Positions 43,422 to 52,396 of a stretch of 64,000 nucleotides of DNA are shown here, piece after piece. Position 1 is the stretch's first letter. Each line of letters opens with the position of its first letter. The notes beneath the pieces were generated by a model. It did not search any database and was not told the DNA's origin. It worked only from the letters and a program-made list of their open reading frames with translations. Source of the stretch: Nocardioides astragali (GTDB taxonomy: Bacteria; Actinomycetota; Actinomycetes; Propionibacteriales; Nocardioidaceae); the NCBI RefSeq assembly GCF_024436375.1, contig NZ_JAFMZM010000002.1:62001-126000 (forward strand). The letters are read 5' to 3'. Made by a program: the position numbers and the translations under genes.

Positions 43422-44178
43422 GGTAGGCCTCCAGGACTCGGGGGTCGTTCTGCACGACCGACGGCGGGCCTTCGCAGATCTGGCGGCCACGGTCGAAGAC
43501 GACGACGTGGTCCGACAGGCTCATGACGAGCTCCATGTTGTGCTCGACGATGAGGAACGTCTTGCCCTCGGCGTTGAGGTCGCGCACCAGGCTGGCGATG
43601 CGGTCGATGAGGGCGGGGTTCACGCCACCCGCCGGCTCGTCCAGCATGATCGTCTCCGGGTCGGCCATGAGCACTCCTGCGAGCTCCAGCAGCTTCTGCT
43701 GGCCGTAGGAGATGTCTCGGGCCTCGCTGTTCTCGAGGTGGTCGATGCCGACCCGGGCGAGGAGCTCGCGGGCCCGGTCGAGCTCGCCCGCGCTGCGCGA
43801 CGGGGCCAGGACGTGGCGCAGGCTCGTGGACCGGACGGCGACGAGCATGTTCTCCATCACCGTCATCCGGGGAAAGATCCGGCAGAGCTGGAAGCTGCGG
43901 CCGATCCCCGCGCGGGCGATCCGGTGCGAGGCCTTTCCCGTGATGTCGTCGCCGAGGTAGGTCGCCCGACCGGAGTCGGGCTTGATCATCCCGGTCACGC
44001 AGTTGAAGAACGTGGTCTTGCCCGACCCGTTCGGACCGATCAGGGCGTTGACCTTGCCGTGGTGGAACTGGACGGAGGCGCCGTCGACGGCGGTGACGCC
44101 GCCGTACCTCTTGGTCAGGCCCTCGGTCGCGAGGCCGATGCGGGTGTCGGTCGCGGTGCTGCCCGCGGATTCGGTCAT
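43411..44178 (-). CDS. ABC transporter ATP-binding protein, LivG-like
   Basis: This is a 255-residue ATPase with Walker A GPNGSGKTT, signature ISYGQQKLLELAGVLM and Walker B IMLDEPAGGVNP. LivG-type proteins have the C-terminal VLEAYLG, present here. ATG overlaps the stop of the livM-like gene. Confidence 0.92.
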   Translation of the reverse strand: MTESAGSTATDTRIGLATEGLTKRYGGVTAVDGASVQFHHGKVNALIGPNGSGKTTFFNCVTGMIKPDSGRATYLGDDITGKASHRIARAGIGRSFQLCRIFPRMTVMENMLVAVRSTSLRHVLAPSRSAGELDRARELLARVGIDHLENSEARDISYGQQKLLELAGVLMADPETIMLDEPAGGVNPALIDRIASLVRDLNAEGKTFLIVEHNMELVMSLSDHVVVFDRGRQICEGPPSVVQNDPRVLEAYLGI

Positions 44179-45374
44179 CGCTTCGCTCCTTCGGGGAGGC
44201 TGTCGGTCGGCTCGGCCTCGGTGGCGTCGAGGTCCTTGCCCTCGCTCGCCGCCGCTCTGCGTTGCTCGGCGAGCTCACCGGCACTGACCTCACGGATGGA
44301 GGCGGCCTGCGGGCTGAACCGGTTGATCAGCGACGAGAGCGCCGGGATGATGCCGTCCGGCATGAAGAGAACGACGATGCCGAGCAGCAGGCCCATGGCG
44401 ACGAGGTGGAACTGGGTGTCGCCGTACTGGTTCTTGAAGAACTCGACGGCGTAGCCGACGATCACCGCGCCGAGAAGAGGGCCGAAGAGGCTGCGGATGC
44501 CGCCGAGCAGGCTCATCAGCACCATGTAGGAGCCGACCAGGATCGAGAACTGGAAGATCGGGTCGAGGAAGCCGAACCACAGGGCGTACATCCCTCCGCC
44601 GAGAGCGGTGAAGAACGCCGAGACGATGAACGCCACGAGCTTGTAGTTGAAGGTCGGCACCCCCAGCGACTGCGCCTTGTCCTCGTCCTCGCGAATGGCC
44701 TTGAGACCGGTGCCGAATCGGGAGCGGTCGATCGCCCACCAGGTGAGGAGTGCCACTGCGAGCAGGGCCACGTGGAGGTAGAAGAAGCGTTCGTGCTGCT
44801 CCGGGCGGAGCACCGACTCGTCGAAGGGACGGGGGACACGTAGCCCGTTGGAGCCGCCGGTGACCTCGCCCCACGACTGGAAGACCAGCAGCAGGATCAG
44901 CACCATCGCGATCGAGACGATCACGAACGACGCGCCGCGGACGCGGAGGCTGGCGATGCCGATCGGTACGGCGAGGGCCGCCACGAGCAGGCCGCCGAGG
45001 AGCATCGCCACCCACGGGTTGAGCGAGGTGTGGATCACCAGGAGGGCGGTGGCGTAGGCGCCGAGGCCGGAGTAGGCCGCGTGGCCGAGCGAGATGTAGC
45101 CGGTGAAGCCGCCGACGAAGTTCCACGACGTGGCGAGGACCGCGTAGCTCATGATCACCACGCCCACCGAGAGGATGAACGCGTCGGGCGCGAGGCTGGG
45201 GAAGGACAGGACGGCGGCGGCGAGCACCAGCAGGCCGATGCCCTTGGCGAGCAGCACCGCGCGACCTCTCGAGCCGGCGTCCGTGCGGACGGTGGGGTCA
45301 GACGTGGGGTCAGACGTGGAGTCCGACGTGGGGTCAGACGTGGAGTCCGACGTGGGGTCAGAAGCGTTGCGCAA
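44175..45374 (-). CDS. Branched-chain-type ABC transporter permease, LivM-like
   Basis: This is a 399-residue permease with about nine or ten membrane helices and the Liv motif TGYISLGHAAYSGLGAYATALL, plus LKAIREDEDKAQSLG. It is unusual at the N-terminus, which carries a repeated SDPTSDST stretch of 24 residues encoded by a tandem 12-bp DNA repeat. TTG 45374 has GGAGG at ideal spacing and is taken as the start. The C-terminus (EQRRAAASEGKDLDATEAEPTDS) is charged and disordered. Confidence 0.88.
   Translation of the reverse strand: MRNASDPTSDSTSDPTSDSTSDPTSDPTVRTDAGSRGRAVLLAKGIGLLVLAAAVLSFPSLAPDAFILSVGVVIMSYAVLATSWNFVGGFTGYISLGHAAYSGLGAYATALLVIHTSLNPWVAMLLGGLLVAALAVPIGIASLRVRGASFVIVSIAMVLILLLVFQSWGEVTGGSNGLRVPRPFDESVLRPEQHERFFYLHVALLAVALLTWWAIDRSRFGTGLKAIREDEDKAQSLGVPTFNYKLVAFIVSAFFTALGGGMYALWFGFLDPIFQFSILVGSYMVLMSLLGGIRSLFGPLLGAVIVGYAVEFFKNQYGDTQFHLVAMGLLLGIVVLFMPDGIIPALSSLINRFSPQAASIREVSAGELAEQRRAAASEGKDLDATEAEPTDSLPEGAKR
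45301..45360 (-). repeat. Five 12-bp tandem units at the livM/livH junction
   Basis: GACGTGGGGTCA alternates with GACGTGGAGTCC over 45301-45360. The array encodes the Ser-Asp-Pro-Thr-rich N-terminus of the LivM-like protein and its last unit holds the stop of the livH-like gene. Confidence 0.85.
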
Positions 45375-46236
45375 GACGACCTCCGAAGAATCCCTGCGGC
45401 CGCACCATGAGGGTGGCGAACAGCGCGAGGTAGAAGATGGTCTGGGCCCAGGTGGTCCCCAGGGGGATCTGCAGCAGGCTCTGCCCCAGGCCGAGGAGCA
45501 TCGCCGCGATGGCGGCGCCCGGGATGCTGCCGAGACCGCCCACCACGATGATCGCCATCAGCGGGCCGATCCAGTGCCAGTGCAGGGACGGGTAGATCGT
45601 CGAGTCCAGGGCGAGCGCGGTGCCGCCGATGGCGGCGGTGGCGAGCCCCAGCCCGAAGCCGTAGCCGGCGATCCGGTCGGTGTTGATGCCGATCAGGCGG
45701 GCGGCGTCGGGGTGCTGGATCGTGGCCCGGAGCGCCTGGCCGAACTGCGTCTTCTTCAGGATCAGGAACAGCGCCCCGAGGGAGACGGCCGCCAGCCCGA
45801 ACGCGATCAGCTTCACGACGGCGATGTTGGCGCCGAACAGCTCGAGACTGTCCCCGCTGTAGGGGAGCCGGATCCGGCGCTGGGTCCCGCTGAAGACGAA
45901 GCCGAGCATTCCCTCGATGACCAGTGCCACCGAGAAGGTCAGCAGCACCGACATCATCGTCAGCGTCGCCGGCCGCAGCCGCGAGATGAGCAGCCGCTGC
46001 ATCAGGACACCGGCGACGAAGAACAGCGGGACGGTCACGACGAGCGACAGCAGGGGGTCGAGGCCTGTCTCCGTGGTGAACCACCACGCGAGGTAGGCGG
46101 ACAGGATGAGGAACGCCGAGTGGGCGATCATCACCACCCGCATCACGCCGAAGTAGAGGGTGAGGCCGGCCGCCAGGAGGGCGTAGAGCCCGCCCAGCAG
46201 CACGCCCAGCACCACGCTCTGGAAGAACAGGGACAT
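45358..46236 (-). CDS. Branched-chain-type ABC transporter permease, LivH-like
   Basis: This is a 292-residue permease with about eight helices: VVLGVLLGGLYALLAAGLTL at the N-terminus, and GLGSIPGAAIAAMLLGLGQ, the typical Liv loop. Its stop overlaps the next gene by 17 bp. AAAGG lies upstream of the ATG. Confidence 0.9.
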   Translation of the reverse strand: MSLFFQSVVLGVLLGGLYALLAAGLTLYFGVMRVVMIAHSAFLILSAYLAWWFTTETGLDPLLSLVVTVPLFFVAGVLMQRLLISRLRPATLTMMSVLLTFSVALVIEGMLGFVFSGTQRRIRLPYSGDSLELFGANIAVVKLIAFGLAAVSLGALFLILKKTQFGQALRATIQHPDAARLIGINTDRIAGYGFGLGLATAAIGGTALALDSTIYPSLHWHWIGPLMAIIVVGGLGSIPGAAIAAMLLGLGQSLLQIPLGTTWAQTIFYLALFATLMVRPQGFFGGRLAQRF

Positions 46237-46267
46237 CAGGATGCCTTTCGGTGGGTCAGGTGACCCG

Positions 46268-47494
46268 TCACCAGTGCGGCTTCTCGAGGATGAGGTCGGC
46301 CTCTGCCGCGTCCTCCGGCAGGACGATGCGGATCTTGCCGTCGACGTACTGCTGGATGAGGTGGGCGCCCTCCGGCCGGCCCTCCGCGTCCCAGGACAGC
46401 GGGCCGACGACGGTGTCGACCTCGTTCTCCCGCAGCCAGTCGATGAGCTGCTGCTGGCACTCGGGGTCGGGATCGGCACAGCCGACTGCCTCGACCGCGG
46501 CCGCCACGACCTGGCCCGTGGTCCATGCGTTGGCCTCGTCCTCGGCGGGAGGGGTGCCGTTCTTCTCGGTGTAGTACTCCACGAACTCGGCGTTGGTGGG
46601 GTAGTCCGCCTCCGGTGTGTAGCCCGTCGGGGACAAGATGCCCTCGGTCTCCTTGCCGATCGCCTCCGGGAACTCCGGGTTGGTCGGCGCGGTCGAGAAG
46701 GCCGCCATCTTGGGCTGGTAGTTGAGCTGGCGCAGCGCGACGATCATGTTGACCGCGTCCTGGTACTGGGTGCCCCCGACGACCACGTCGGCCTTGCTGT
46801 CGGCGATCTTGGCCGCGATCGAGCCGAAGTCGGTGGTGTTGGGCGGGTAGACCTCGTCGACCACGGTCTCGACCCCCATCTCCTCGAGGCGGGTCTTGAG
46901 CCCGTAGGCGGTGCCCATGGCGAAGGGGTCGTCCATCGCGGCGTAGGCGGCGGTCTTCGGCCGGTCGGCCTCCGGCAGTGCCTCGATCGCGTCAGCGAGG
47001 TAGTTGTAGTGGTCGTCGGCGACCGCGGGGGCGGCGTAGAAGAGGTTGTCGAAGCCCTGGGTGAAGACCTCCTCGGCCGCACCGGCCGGCTCCACGAAGA
47101 GGAAGCCGTAGTCCTTGGCGACCTGGGCCGCAGGCACCACCAAGCGGGTGGAGAACGGCCCGAAGACGAGGTCGACGCCGTCCTGGTTGATCAGCTTCTC
47201 GTAGTCGGAGGCGACGCGGTCGGCGTTGGACTGGTCGTCGAGGATCTTGAGCTCGACGTCGCGTCCCAGCAGGCCGCCGTTCTCGTTGACGTAGTCGGCC
47301 CAGGCCTCGTAGCCGCGCTGCACACCCTTGCCCGGCTCGCTGAAGTCGCCGGTGAGGGGGAGGGAGATGCCGATGGTGATCGGGCCGTCCCCGTCGTCGC
47401 CGCTGCTGCTCGAGCCGGAGCTCATGCACCCCGTGAGGGTGAGGCAGGAAGCCAGGGCCAGGACGCCGAGGCGGTGGTGCATGGTGACCTTCAT
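46268..47494 (-). CDS. Substrate-binding lipoprotein of Liv-type ABC transporter
   Basis: This is a 408-residue periplasmic-binding-protein-type lipoprotein. LTLTGC gives a lipid Cys at residue 23 after a signal peptide, then a Ser/Gly linker and a type I binding fold (ITIGISLPLTGDFSEPGKG, DLVFGPFSTRLVVPAA, VVVGGTQYQDAVNMIVALRQL). It captures the substrate for the LivHMGF-like genes just downstream. Although the fold is typical of amino acid uptake, the operon's sugar enzymes suggest a sugar or polyol-related ligand. GAGGAG lies upstream of the ATG, and an operator lies in front. Confidence 0.9.
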   Translation of the reverse strand: MKVTMHHRLGVLALASCLTLTGCMSSGSSSSGDDGDGPITIGISLPLTGDFSEPGKGVQRGYEAWADYVNENGGLLGRDVELKILDDQSNADRVASDYEKLINQDGVDLVFGPFSTRLVVPAAQVAKDYGFLFVEPAGAAEEVFTQGFDNLFYAAPAVADDHYNYLADAIEALPEADRPKTAAYAAMDDPFAMGTAYGLKTRLEEMGVETVVDEVYPPNTTDFGSIAAKIADSKADVVVGGTQYQDAVNMIVALRQLNYQPKMAAFSTAPTNPEFPEAIGKETEGILSPTGYTPEADYPTNAEFVEYYTEKNGTPPAEDEANAWTTGQVVAAAVEAVGCADPDPECQQQLIDWLRENEVDTVVGPLSWDAEGRPEGAHLIQQYVDGKIRIVLPEDAAEADLILEKPHW

Positions 47495-47514
47495 GTCGCT
47501 CCTCTACACTGAAC

Positions 47515-47538
47515 GTAAGCGCTTTCGTAAGCGCTTTC
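47515..47538. promoter_or_regulatory. Two tandem 12-bp LacI-type operator units
   Basis: GTAAGCGCTTTC occurs at 47515-47526 and 47527-47538. Each has a central palindrome AAGCGCTT with the CpG centre usual for LacI-family operators. A divergent TACTGT/TACAGT pair at 47542-47548 can serve as -10 for both directions, so a repressor bound here would cover the +1 region of the transport operon and the -35 of lacI. Confidence 0.78.
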
Positions 47539-47610
47539 GGCTACTGTAGGCATCGGTCGGCGGCTGTGGCAAGGGTCACAGGCCAATTCGTTCGAGGATC
47601 CGGAGGACCC

Positions 47611-48639
47611 ATGGCACAGGACCGGCCCACACCGCGTCTGCAGGACGTCGCCGAGGCAGCAGGAGTCTCCATCGCGACGGCGTCGCGCAGCCTCTCGCGC
47701 ACGTCGGGCGTCAGCGAGGAGGTCGCCGAGCGCGTGCGCGACCTGGCTCGCCAGATGGGGTACGTCGCCAACGTGCACGCCCGGAGCCTGGCCGGCGGTC
47801 CCTCGCGCTCGGTCGGACTGGTCGTCCACGAGATCGGAGACCCCTACTTCGCCGAGATCGCCAGCGGCGTCCTGGGTGTCGGTGACTTGGAGGGCCTGAC
47901 CGTCCAGATCTGCCACACCGGTCGTGACCCCGAGCGCGAGCTGACCCAGCTGCGGACCCTCATCGCCAATCGGGTGGGCGCGATCATCATCGCCGGCTCG
48001 GGCTTCGTCGACCCGGCGATGCAGACCACGGCCCGTGAGGAGCTGCATGCCTACCAGCGGGCCGGCGGCCGGGTGGCGGTGATCGGTCGGCACCACCTGG
48101 GTGTCGACGCCGTGCTGCCCAGCAACACCGAGGGGGCCACGGCTGTCGCCACGCACCTTCTCGACCTCGGCCACCGCCGTATCGCTGTCGCCACGGGCTC
48201 GCGTCAGCTCACCACGGTCGCCGATCGGCTGGAAGGCGTCTGGGCAGCCTTCCGCGCCGCCGGCCTCGACGTGGATGGAGTGCCCCTCGTGGAGGCCGAG
48301 TTCACGCGTGCAGGCGGTAAGGCGGCCGCGGAGGAGATCCTCGACACCCATCCCGAGGTGACTGCCGTGCTCGCGCTCAACGACGACATGGCGATCGGCA
48401 TCCTGTCGGTGCTCCGGGCCCGTGGCGTCGCCGTTCCGGGACAGGTTTCGGTGACCGGCTTCGACGACGTGGCCGTGGCCGGCGACCTCTCCCCTTCGCT
48501 GACGACGGTGCGACTGCCGATGGCCCACATGGGGGAGCAGGCACTGCTGATGGCGCTCAAGGAACCGTCCGCGCGGCCGCGCCGCCGGCACGCGCCGTAC
48601 GAGCTCGTCGTCCGCGACTCGACCGCCGCACCCGCATGA
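47611..48639 (+). CDS. LacI-family transcriptional regulator of the transport/catabolic operon
   Basis: This is a 342-residue regulator with an N-terminal helix-turn-helix (RLQDVAEAAGVSIATASRSLS) and hinge, and a periplasmic-binding-like ligand domain (AVLALNDDMAIGILSVLRARG). It is divergent from the substrate-binding lipoprotein gene with the tandem operators between. GGAGG lies 4 bases before the ATG; a longer upstream frame is unlikely. The stop overlaps the glycerate kinase start, so kinase and regulator are co-expressed. Confidence 0.92.
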   Translation: MAQDRPTPRLQDVAEAAGVSIATASRSLSRTSGVSEEVAERVRDLARQMGYVANVHARSLAGGPSRSVGLVVHEIGDPYFAEIASGVLGVGDLEGLTVQICHTGRDPERELTQLRTLIANRVGAIIIAGSGFVDPAMQTTAREELHAYQRAGGRVAVIGRHHLGVDAVLPSNTEGATAVATHLLDLGHRRIAVATGSRQLTTVADRLEGVWAAFRAAGLDVDGVPLVEAEFTRAGGKAAAEEILDTHPEVTAVLALNDDMAIGILSVLRARGVAVPGQVSVTGFDDVAVAGDLSPSLTTVRLPMAHMGEQALLMALKEPSARPRRRHAPYELVVRDSTAAPA

Positions 48640-49757
48640 GGCGCGTGCTCGTGGCCCCGGACAAGTTCAAGGGCTCGGCGTCGGCCACCGACGTGGCTGC
48701 CGCCGTGTCCCGGGGGATCCGCCGGGCGCGCCCGGACGCGGTCATCACACAGGTTCCGGTCGCCGACGGGGGCGACGGCACCGTCGACGCGGCCCTCGCG
48801 GCCGGCTTCGACCCCGTGCCGCTGACGGTCTCGGGTCCTACCGGGGAGCAGGTGTCTGCCACCTATGCGCGTAGCGCCTGCACGGCCGTGCTGGAGCTGG
48901 CTGGCACCTGTGGGCTCTCGCGCCTGCCCGGAGGTGTCGCGTCTCCGCTCGCTGCGTCCAGTCGCGGGCTCGGCGAGGTGATCGTCGCAGCCCTGGATGC
49001 CGGTTGCCGTGACCTGGTGATCGGGATCGGGGGTTCTGCCAGCACCGACGGGGGCGCCGGCATGCTCTCGGCCCTGGGCGCCGTGCTGCGCGGTCCTTCC
49101 GGTGATGTCCTCGCCGACGGAGGTGCGGCGCTGGCGGACGTGGCGCGGCTCGACCTGTCCGGGCTGCACCCGGCGCTCGCGGAGGCGAGCCTGGTGGTGG
49201 CCTGCGACGTGGACAACCCGCTCACCGGGCCCGTGGGCGCTGCCGAGGTCTACGGGCCACAGAAGGGTTGCGACCCCGCGCAGGTGGGCCTGCTGGACGC
49301 CGCGCTGAGCAGGTGGGCCGACGTGGTGGCAGTGACCACCGGTGCCGATCACCGCGACGTGGCAGGGGCGGGCGCGGCAGGAGGTGTGGGTTTCGCCGCG
49401 ATCGCAGTCCTGGGAGCCTCGCTACGACCCGGCATCGACCTCGTGCTCGACCTGGTCGGGTTCGACCAGGCCTTGGCCGGCTGTGAGCTCGTCGTCACTG
49501 GTGAGGGTTCGCTCGATGCGCAGAGCCTCCACGGCAAGGCCCCGGTCGGGGTCGCCGACCGGGCGTGCGCGGCAGGCGTCCCGGTGGTGGCGGTGGCAGG
49601 CCGGAGCACGCTCACGCCAGCGGAGCTGGCACGCGTGGGGATCCTCGGCTCGTTCGCGCTGCTCGACATCGAGCCCGACGTCGCGACCTGCCTCGCCGAG
49701 CCGCTCCCGCTCCTCGAGCGACTCGGCCACGAGATCGCGGTGCAGCAGCTGCCCTGA
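48636..49757 (+). CDS. glxK: Glycerate kinase
   Basis: This is a 373-residue kinase of the GlxK type (type I). Marks include VLVAPDKFKGSASATDVAAA, PVADGGDGTVDA and ELVVTGEGSLDAQSLHGKAP. It converts glycerate to phosphoglycerate. The ATG overlaps the LacI gene stop. Its presence implies that the transported compound is broken down to glycerate or tartronate semialdehyde; that is an inference. Confidence 0.93.
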   Translation: MRRVLVAPDKFKGSASATDVAAAVSRGIRRARPDAVITQVPVADGGDGTVDAALAAGFDPVPLTVSGPTGEQVSATYARSACTAVLELAGTCGLSRLPGGVASPLAASSRGLGEVIVAALDAGCRDLVIGIGGSASTDGGAGMLSALGAVLRGPSGDVLADGGAALADVARLDLSGLHPALAEASLVVACDVDNPLTGPVGAAEVYGPQKGCDPAQVGLLDAALSRWADVVAVTTGADHRDVAGAGAAGGVGFAAIAVLGASLRPGIDLVLDLVGFDQALAGCELVVTGEGSLDAQSLHGKAPVGVADRACAAGVPVVAVAGRSTLTPAELARVGILGSFALLDIEPDVATCLAEPLPLLERLGHEIAVQQLP

Positions 49758-49845
49758 CCTCGGGGCTGCTCGGTCTCGCCCCCGGCGGCACGAGTCTCCG
49801 GCGTGGGTAGCATCGGCTCTCGGTGCCAGGGCACGAGCGATGACG

Positions 49846-49866
49846 GTCGGGGCCTTCCCGGCCCCC
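49846..49866 (+). terminator. Possible hairpin between glycerate kinase and the YibE/F-like gene
   Basis: A GGGGCC/GGCCCC inverted repeat with a TTCC loop lies 89 bp after the glxK stop. It also falls in the leader of the next gene, whose -10-like TAGCAT is at 49808-49813, so it could be either a terminator or a leader structure. Confidence 0.35.
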
Positions 49867-49888
49867 GATCTGATGAGGTGGCCAGTCC

Positions 49889-51049
49889 ATGGGCGCACAC
49901 GGTCATCGACGTGAGGGCCCGGCCTCCCGACGTGAGCTCCGCGTGGGCCTCGCCGTCGTCCTCGTCGTGGGGATCGCCACCCTCGGCGCGATGATCTGGA
50001 TGTGGCCCTCCGGTGTGCCGTCGACGGGTGAGCCGCCGCTGCCACAGGTGGACGGAGCCATCATCGAGCTCGATCGCGAGCCGTGCCCCGAGGCGCTGCC
50101 CGACGAGGTGAACGGGTGCGGTTCCGCTGTCGTACGCCTGACGGACGGCCCCGACGCGGGGAGCTCCGTGCAGGTGGCGCTGCCCAACGGGACCGGTGCT
50201 CCCGAGGTCGAGGCCGGCGACGACGTCGTCCTCGTCCGGAGCACCACGCCCGACGGCGAGTCCTACTCGATCGTGGACCACCAGCGCGCCACGGGACTCT
50301 GGATGGTGGCCGCCGCGTTCGCCCTGGCGCTGGTGACGTTCGGACGGTGGCGAGGGGTCACCGCGCTGGCCGGGCTGGGCGTCACGTTCGCCGTGCTGGT
50401 GTTCTTCGTCGTGCCCGCCATCGTGGCCGGAGAGCCTCCGCTCCTGGTGGCGATCGTCGGCTCCGCGGCCATCATGCTGACGGTGCTCTACCTCACTCAC
50501 GGCTTCGGGGCCGCGACGACGGTGGCGGTGCTTGGCACGCTGATCAGCCTCACCCTGACGGGACTCCTCTCGGCGGCGTCCGTGGCCGCACTGCACCTGA
50601 CCGGCGTCACGGACGACCTGTCCGCAGCCGTCGGCACGACGCAGCAGGTGAACACGCAGGGCCTGCTTCTCGCGGGCATCGTCATCGGCTCGCTCGGCGT
50701 GCTGGACGACGTCACCGTGACGCAGGCGGTCACGGTGACCGAGCTGGCGCGCGCCAACCCGCTCTCAAGGGCGGGAGAGCTCTATCGGGCCGGGAGCCGG
50801 GTCGGCCGCGCTCACATCGCCTCCGTCGTGAACACTGTCGTCCTGGCGTACGCCGGGTCGTCGCTGCCGCTGCTCATCCTCGTCGTCACGGCCGGCGACA
50901 CGCTCAGGGACGTGGTGACCGACCAGGTGATCGCGCAGGAGATCGTGCGCAGCGCCGTGGCGACACTGGGCCTCGTCGCCGCCGTCCCGGTGACCACCGG
51001 ACTCGCTGCACTCGTCGCGGCGGGGGAGAAGGGGTCCCGCAGCGCATGA
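49889..51049 (+). CDS. YibE/F family membrane protein
   Basis: This is a 386-residue protein with one N-terminal helix, an extracytoplasmic domain of about 130 residues and about seven C-terminal helices. The YibE/F hallmark is seen in QVNTQGLLLAGIVIGSLGVLDDVTVTQAVTV. Function is unknown; transport of a small solute has been suggested. No zinc-box is visible upstream, although the zinc genes begin not far downstream. Confidence 0.85.
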   Translation: MGAHGHRREGPASRRELRVGLAVVLVVGIATLGAMIWMWPSGVPSTGEPPLPQVDGAIIELDREPCPEALPDEVNGCGSAVVRLTDGPDAGSSVQVALPNGTGAPEVEAGDDVVLVRSTTPDGESYSIVDHQRATGLWMVAAAFALALVTFGRWRGVTALAGLGVTFAVLVFFVVPAIVAGEPPLLVAIVGSAAIMLTVLYLTHGFGAATTVAVLGTLISLTLTGLLSAASVAALHLTGVTDDLSAAVGTTQQVNTQGLLLAGIVIGSLGVLDDVTVTQAVTVTELARANPLSRAGELYRAGSRVGRAHIASVVNTVVLAYAGSSLPLLILVVTAGDTLRDVVTDQVIAQEIVRSAVATLGLVAAVPVTTGLAALVAAGEKGSRSA

Positions 51050-51157
51050 CCTCGGGCTTCCCAGGGGCCGGCGGTCGGATCGCGGAGACGATGGATCGTC
51101 GCATCCCGCCCTGTGCGAGCATGTCGCCGGACATCCCGGGAACGAGAGGCACTGCCC

Positions 51158-51667
51158 TTGCCGACATCGACGGACCGCTCGCGCGCCCGGCTGGTCTCCA
51201 GGGCCGCCGGCGTCGTCGCCGTGCTGGCGGTCGCAGCAGCGGTGTTCGTCCTGCGACCGGTCGACGACGGGCCGGTGACCGCCGCCGGCACCGATGCCAC
51301 GACGGCACCGCCTGCGTCCACCCCCACCCCCTCCCCGGCCTTGTCGGTCCCCCCGCCGGCCAGCGCCACGGACGAGGAGTTCTGCGCTGAGTTCCGCCGT
51401 CTCGCCGAGAGCCAGGGACAGTTCGTCAGCAACGGGGGTGACACGTCGGTGGACCGGCTGCGGGCGTCGGCCGACGCGCTCGTCGCGACCGGTGTCCCGG
51501 ACGCCATGTCGCTGCCGGCTCGCAGCGGCTACTACACCCTCATCAGCGGTGTCTACGACTCCATCGGCCTCGAGCTCGCCCCCGAGGAGGTCGGCGCCCC
51601 CGGCGAGCCCGTCGCCGGAGGCGATGCCGCGTTCGCGTCGTACATGGGGCAGTACTGCCCGCCGTGA
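51158..51667 (+). CDS. Exported protein, function unknown
   Basis: This is a 169-residue protein with a basic N-terminus, a hydrophobic helix (GVVAVLAVAAAVFVL), a Pro/Thr/Ser-rich linker and a C-terminal domain (DEEFCAEFRRLAESQGQ ... SYMGQYCPP) whose two Cys may pair. Many actinobacterial surface proteins of unknown role have this layout. TTG 51158 with GAGAGG upstream was chosen over a more distant GTG at 51113. Confidence 0.6.
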   Translation: MPTSTDRSRARLVSRAAGVVAVLAVAAAVFVLRPVDDGPVTAAGTDATTAPPASTPTPSPALSVPPPASATDEEFCAEFRRLAESQGQFVSNGGDTSVDRLRASADALVATGVPDAMSLPARSGYYTLISGVYDSIGLELAPEEVGAPGEPVAGGDAAFASYMGQYCPP

Positions 51668-51682
51668 GTCCCGACCTCGCGG

Positions 51683-52396
51683 TCAGCGGTACTGGTTGGT
51701 GGGGGCGTCGATGAGCTGGACGTCCTCCACGGTCACCTCCGGCGGAGTCCCGCCGCCGACCCCGGTGTCGGCGACGTAGCGTCCCACCACCTTGACCCAC
51801 TGGTCGTCGGCCGGAGCCTCGGCCCCGGTGGCCAGGACCTTCATGACGGTCGCGTCCGCGGCACAGCAGTTCATGCCGAACTGGGTCACGAACCAGTCGC
51901 CAGAGGCGTCCCGGCTGACGAACCCGGTGATCTCCAGCCTGCGGTCGGCCAGCGTGTCCCCGTCGTACGCTGCCCGGATGATCACGTCCTCGAGGAGCAA
52001 CGGCACGGGATCGGTCGTGGGGAGCTCCGGGAGCACGACCTCGGTGCTCGGCTCGGCCGGGACGACCGCGGTCTGGGCCCGCTCGGCGAAGTGCGCGCCC
52101 AGCGCCGGAGGTGCGATCAGGAAGAAGACCAGCGAGGGGACGAACAGCAGCCACGCCGCCCGGGGCACGTGGGACGACTCCGGCTCACCGTCCGGTGCGT
52201 GGTCGGGCTGCCCGTCCGCCTTCGGCTCGTCGCGCCACATGTCCACGACGGCCAGCAGCACCAGGAGGGCGCCGCATGCGAGCAGCGGCCAGCGCATCCA
52301 CGAGTTGACGTAGCGGAGGTAGGTGTCGCCCATCGCCATGCGGACCAGCACGGCGCCGGTCACCGTGAGCAGCAGGGTCTGGGTCGCTCGGGTCAC
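51683..52396 (-). CDS. TIGR03943/DUF1980 family permease-subunit-like protein
   Basis: This is a 237-residue protein with about four N-terminal membrane helices (TLLLTVTGAVLVRMAMGDTYLRYV) and a C-terminal soluble domain (FGMNCCAADATVMKVLA) of the DUF1980 family, which is paired with UPF0718 permeases. The GTG 52396 overlaps the permease stop (GTGA); ATG 52408 is the alternative. Function is unknown; placement next to zur suggests involvement in metal homeostasis. Confidence 0.82.
   Translation of the reverse strand: MTRATQTLLLTVTGAVLVRMAMGDTYLRYVNSWMRWPLLACGALLVLLAVVDMWRDEPKADGQPDHAPDGEPESSHVPRAAWLLFVPSLVFFLIAPPALGAHFAERAQTAVVPAEPSTEVVLPELPTTDPVPLLLEDVIIRAAYDGDTLADRRLEITGFVSRDASGDWFVTQFGMNCCAADATVMKVLATGAEAPADDQWVKVVGRYVADTGVGGGTPPEVTVEDVQLIDAPTNQYR

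Noticed and set aside
51113..51157. Upstream GTG start for the exported protein
   Set aside because: The TTG at 51158 has a better-placed GAGAGG and leaves a normal N-terminus; the longer version adds an Arg-rich segment with no support.
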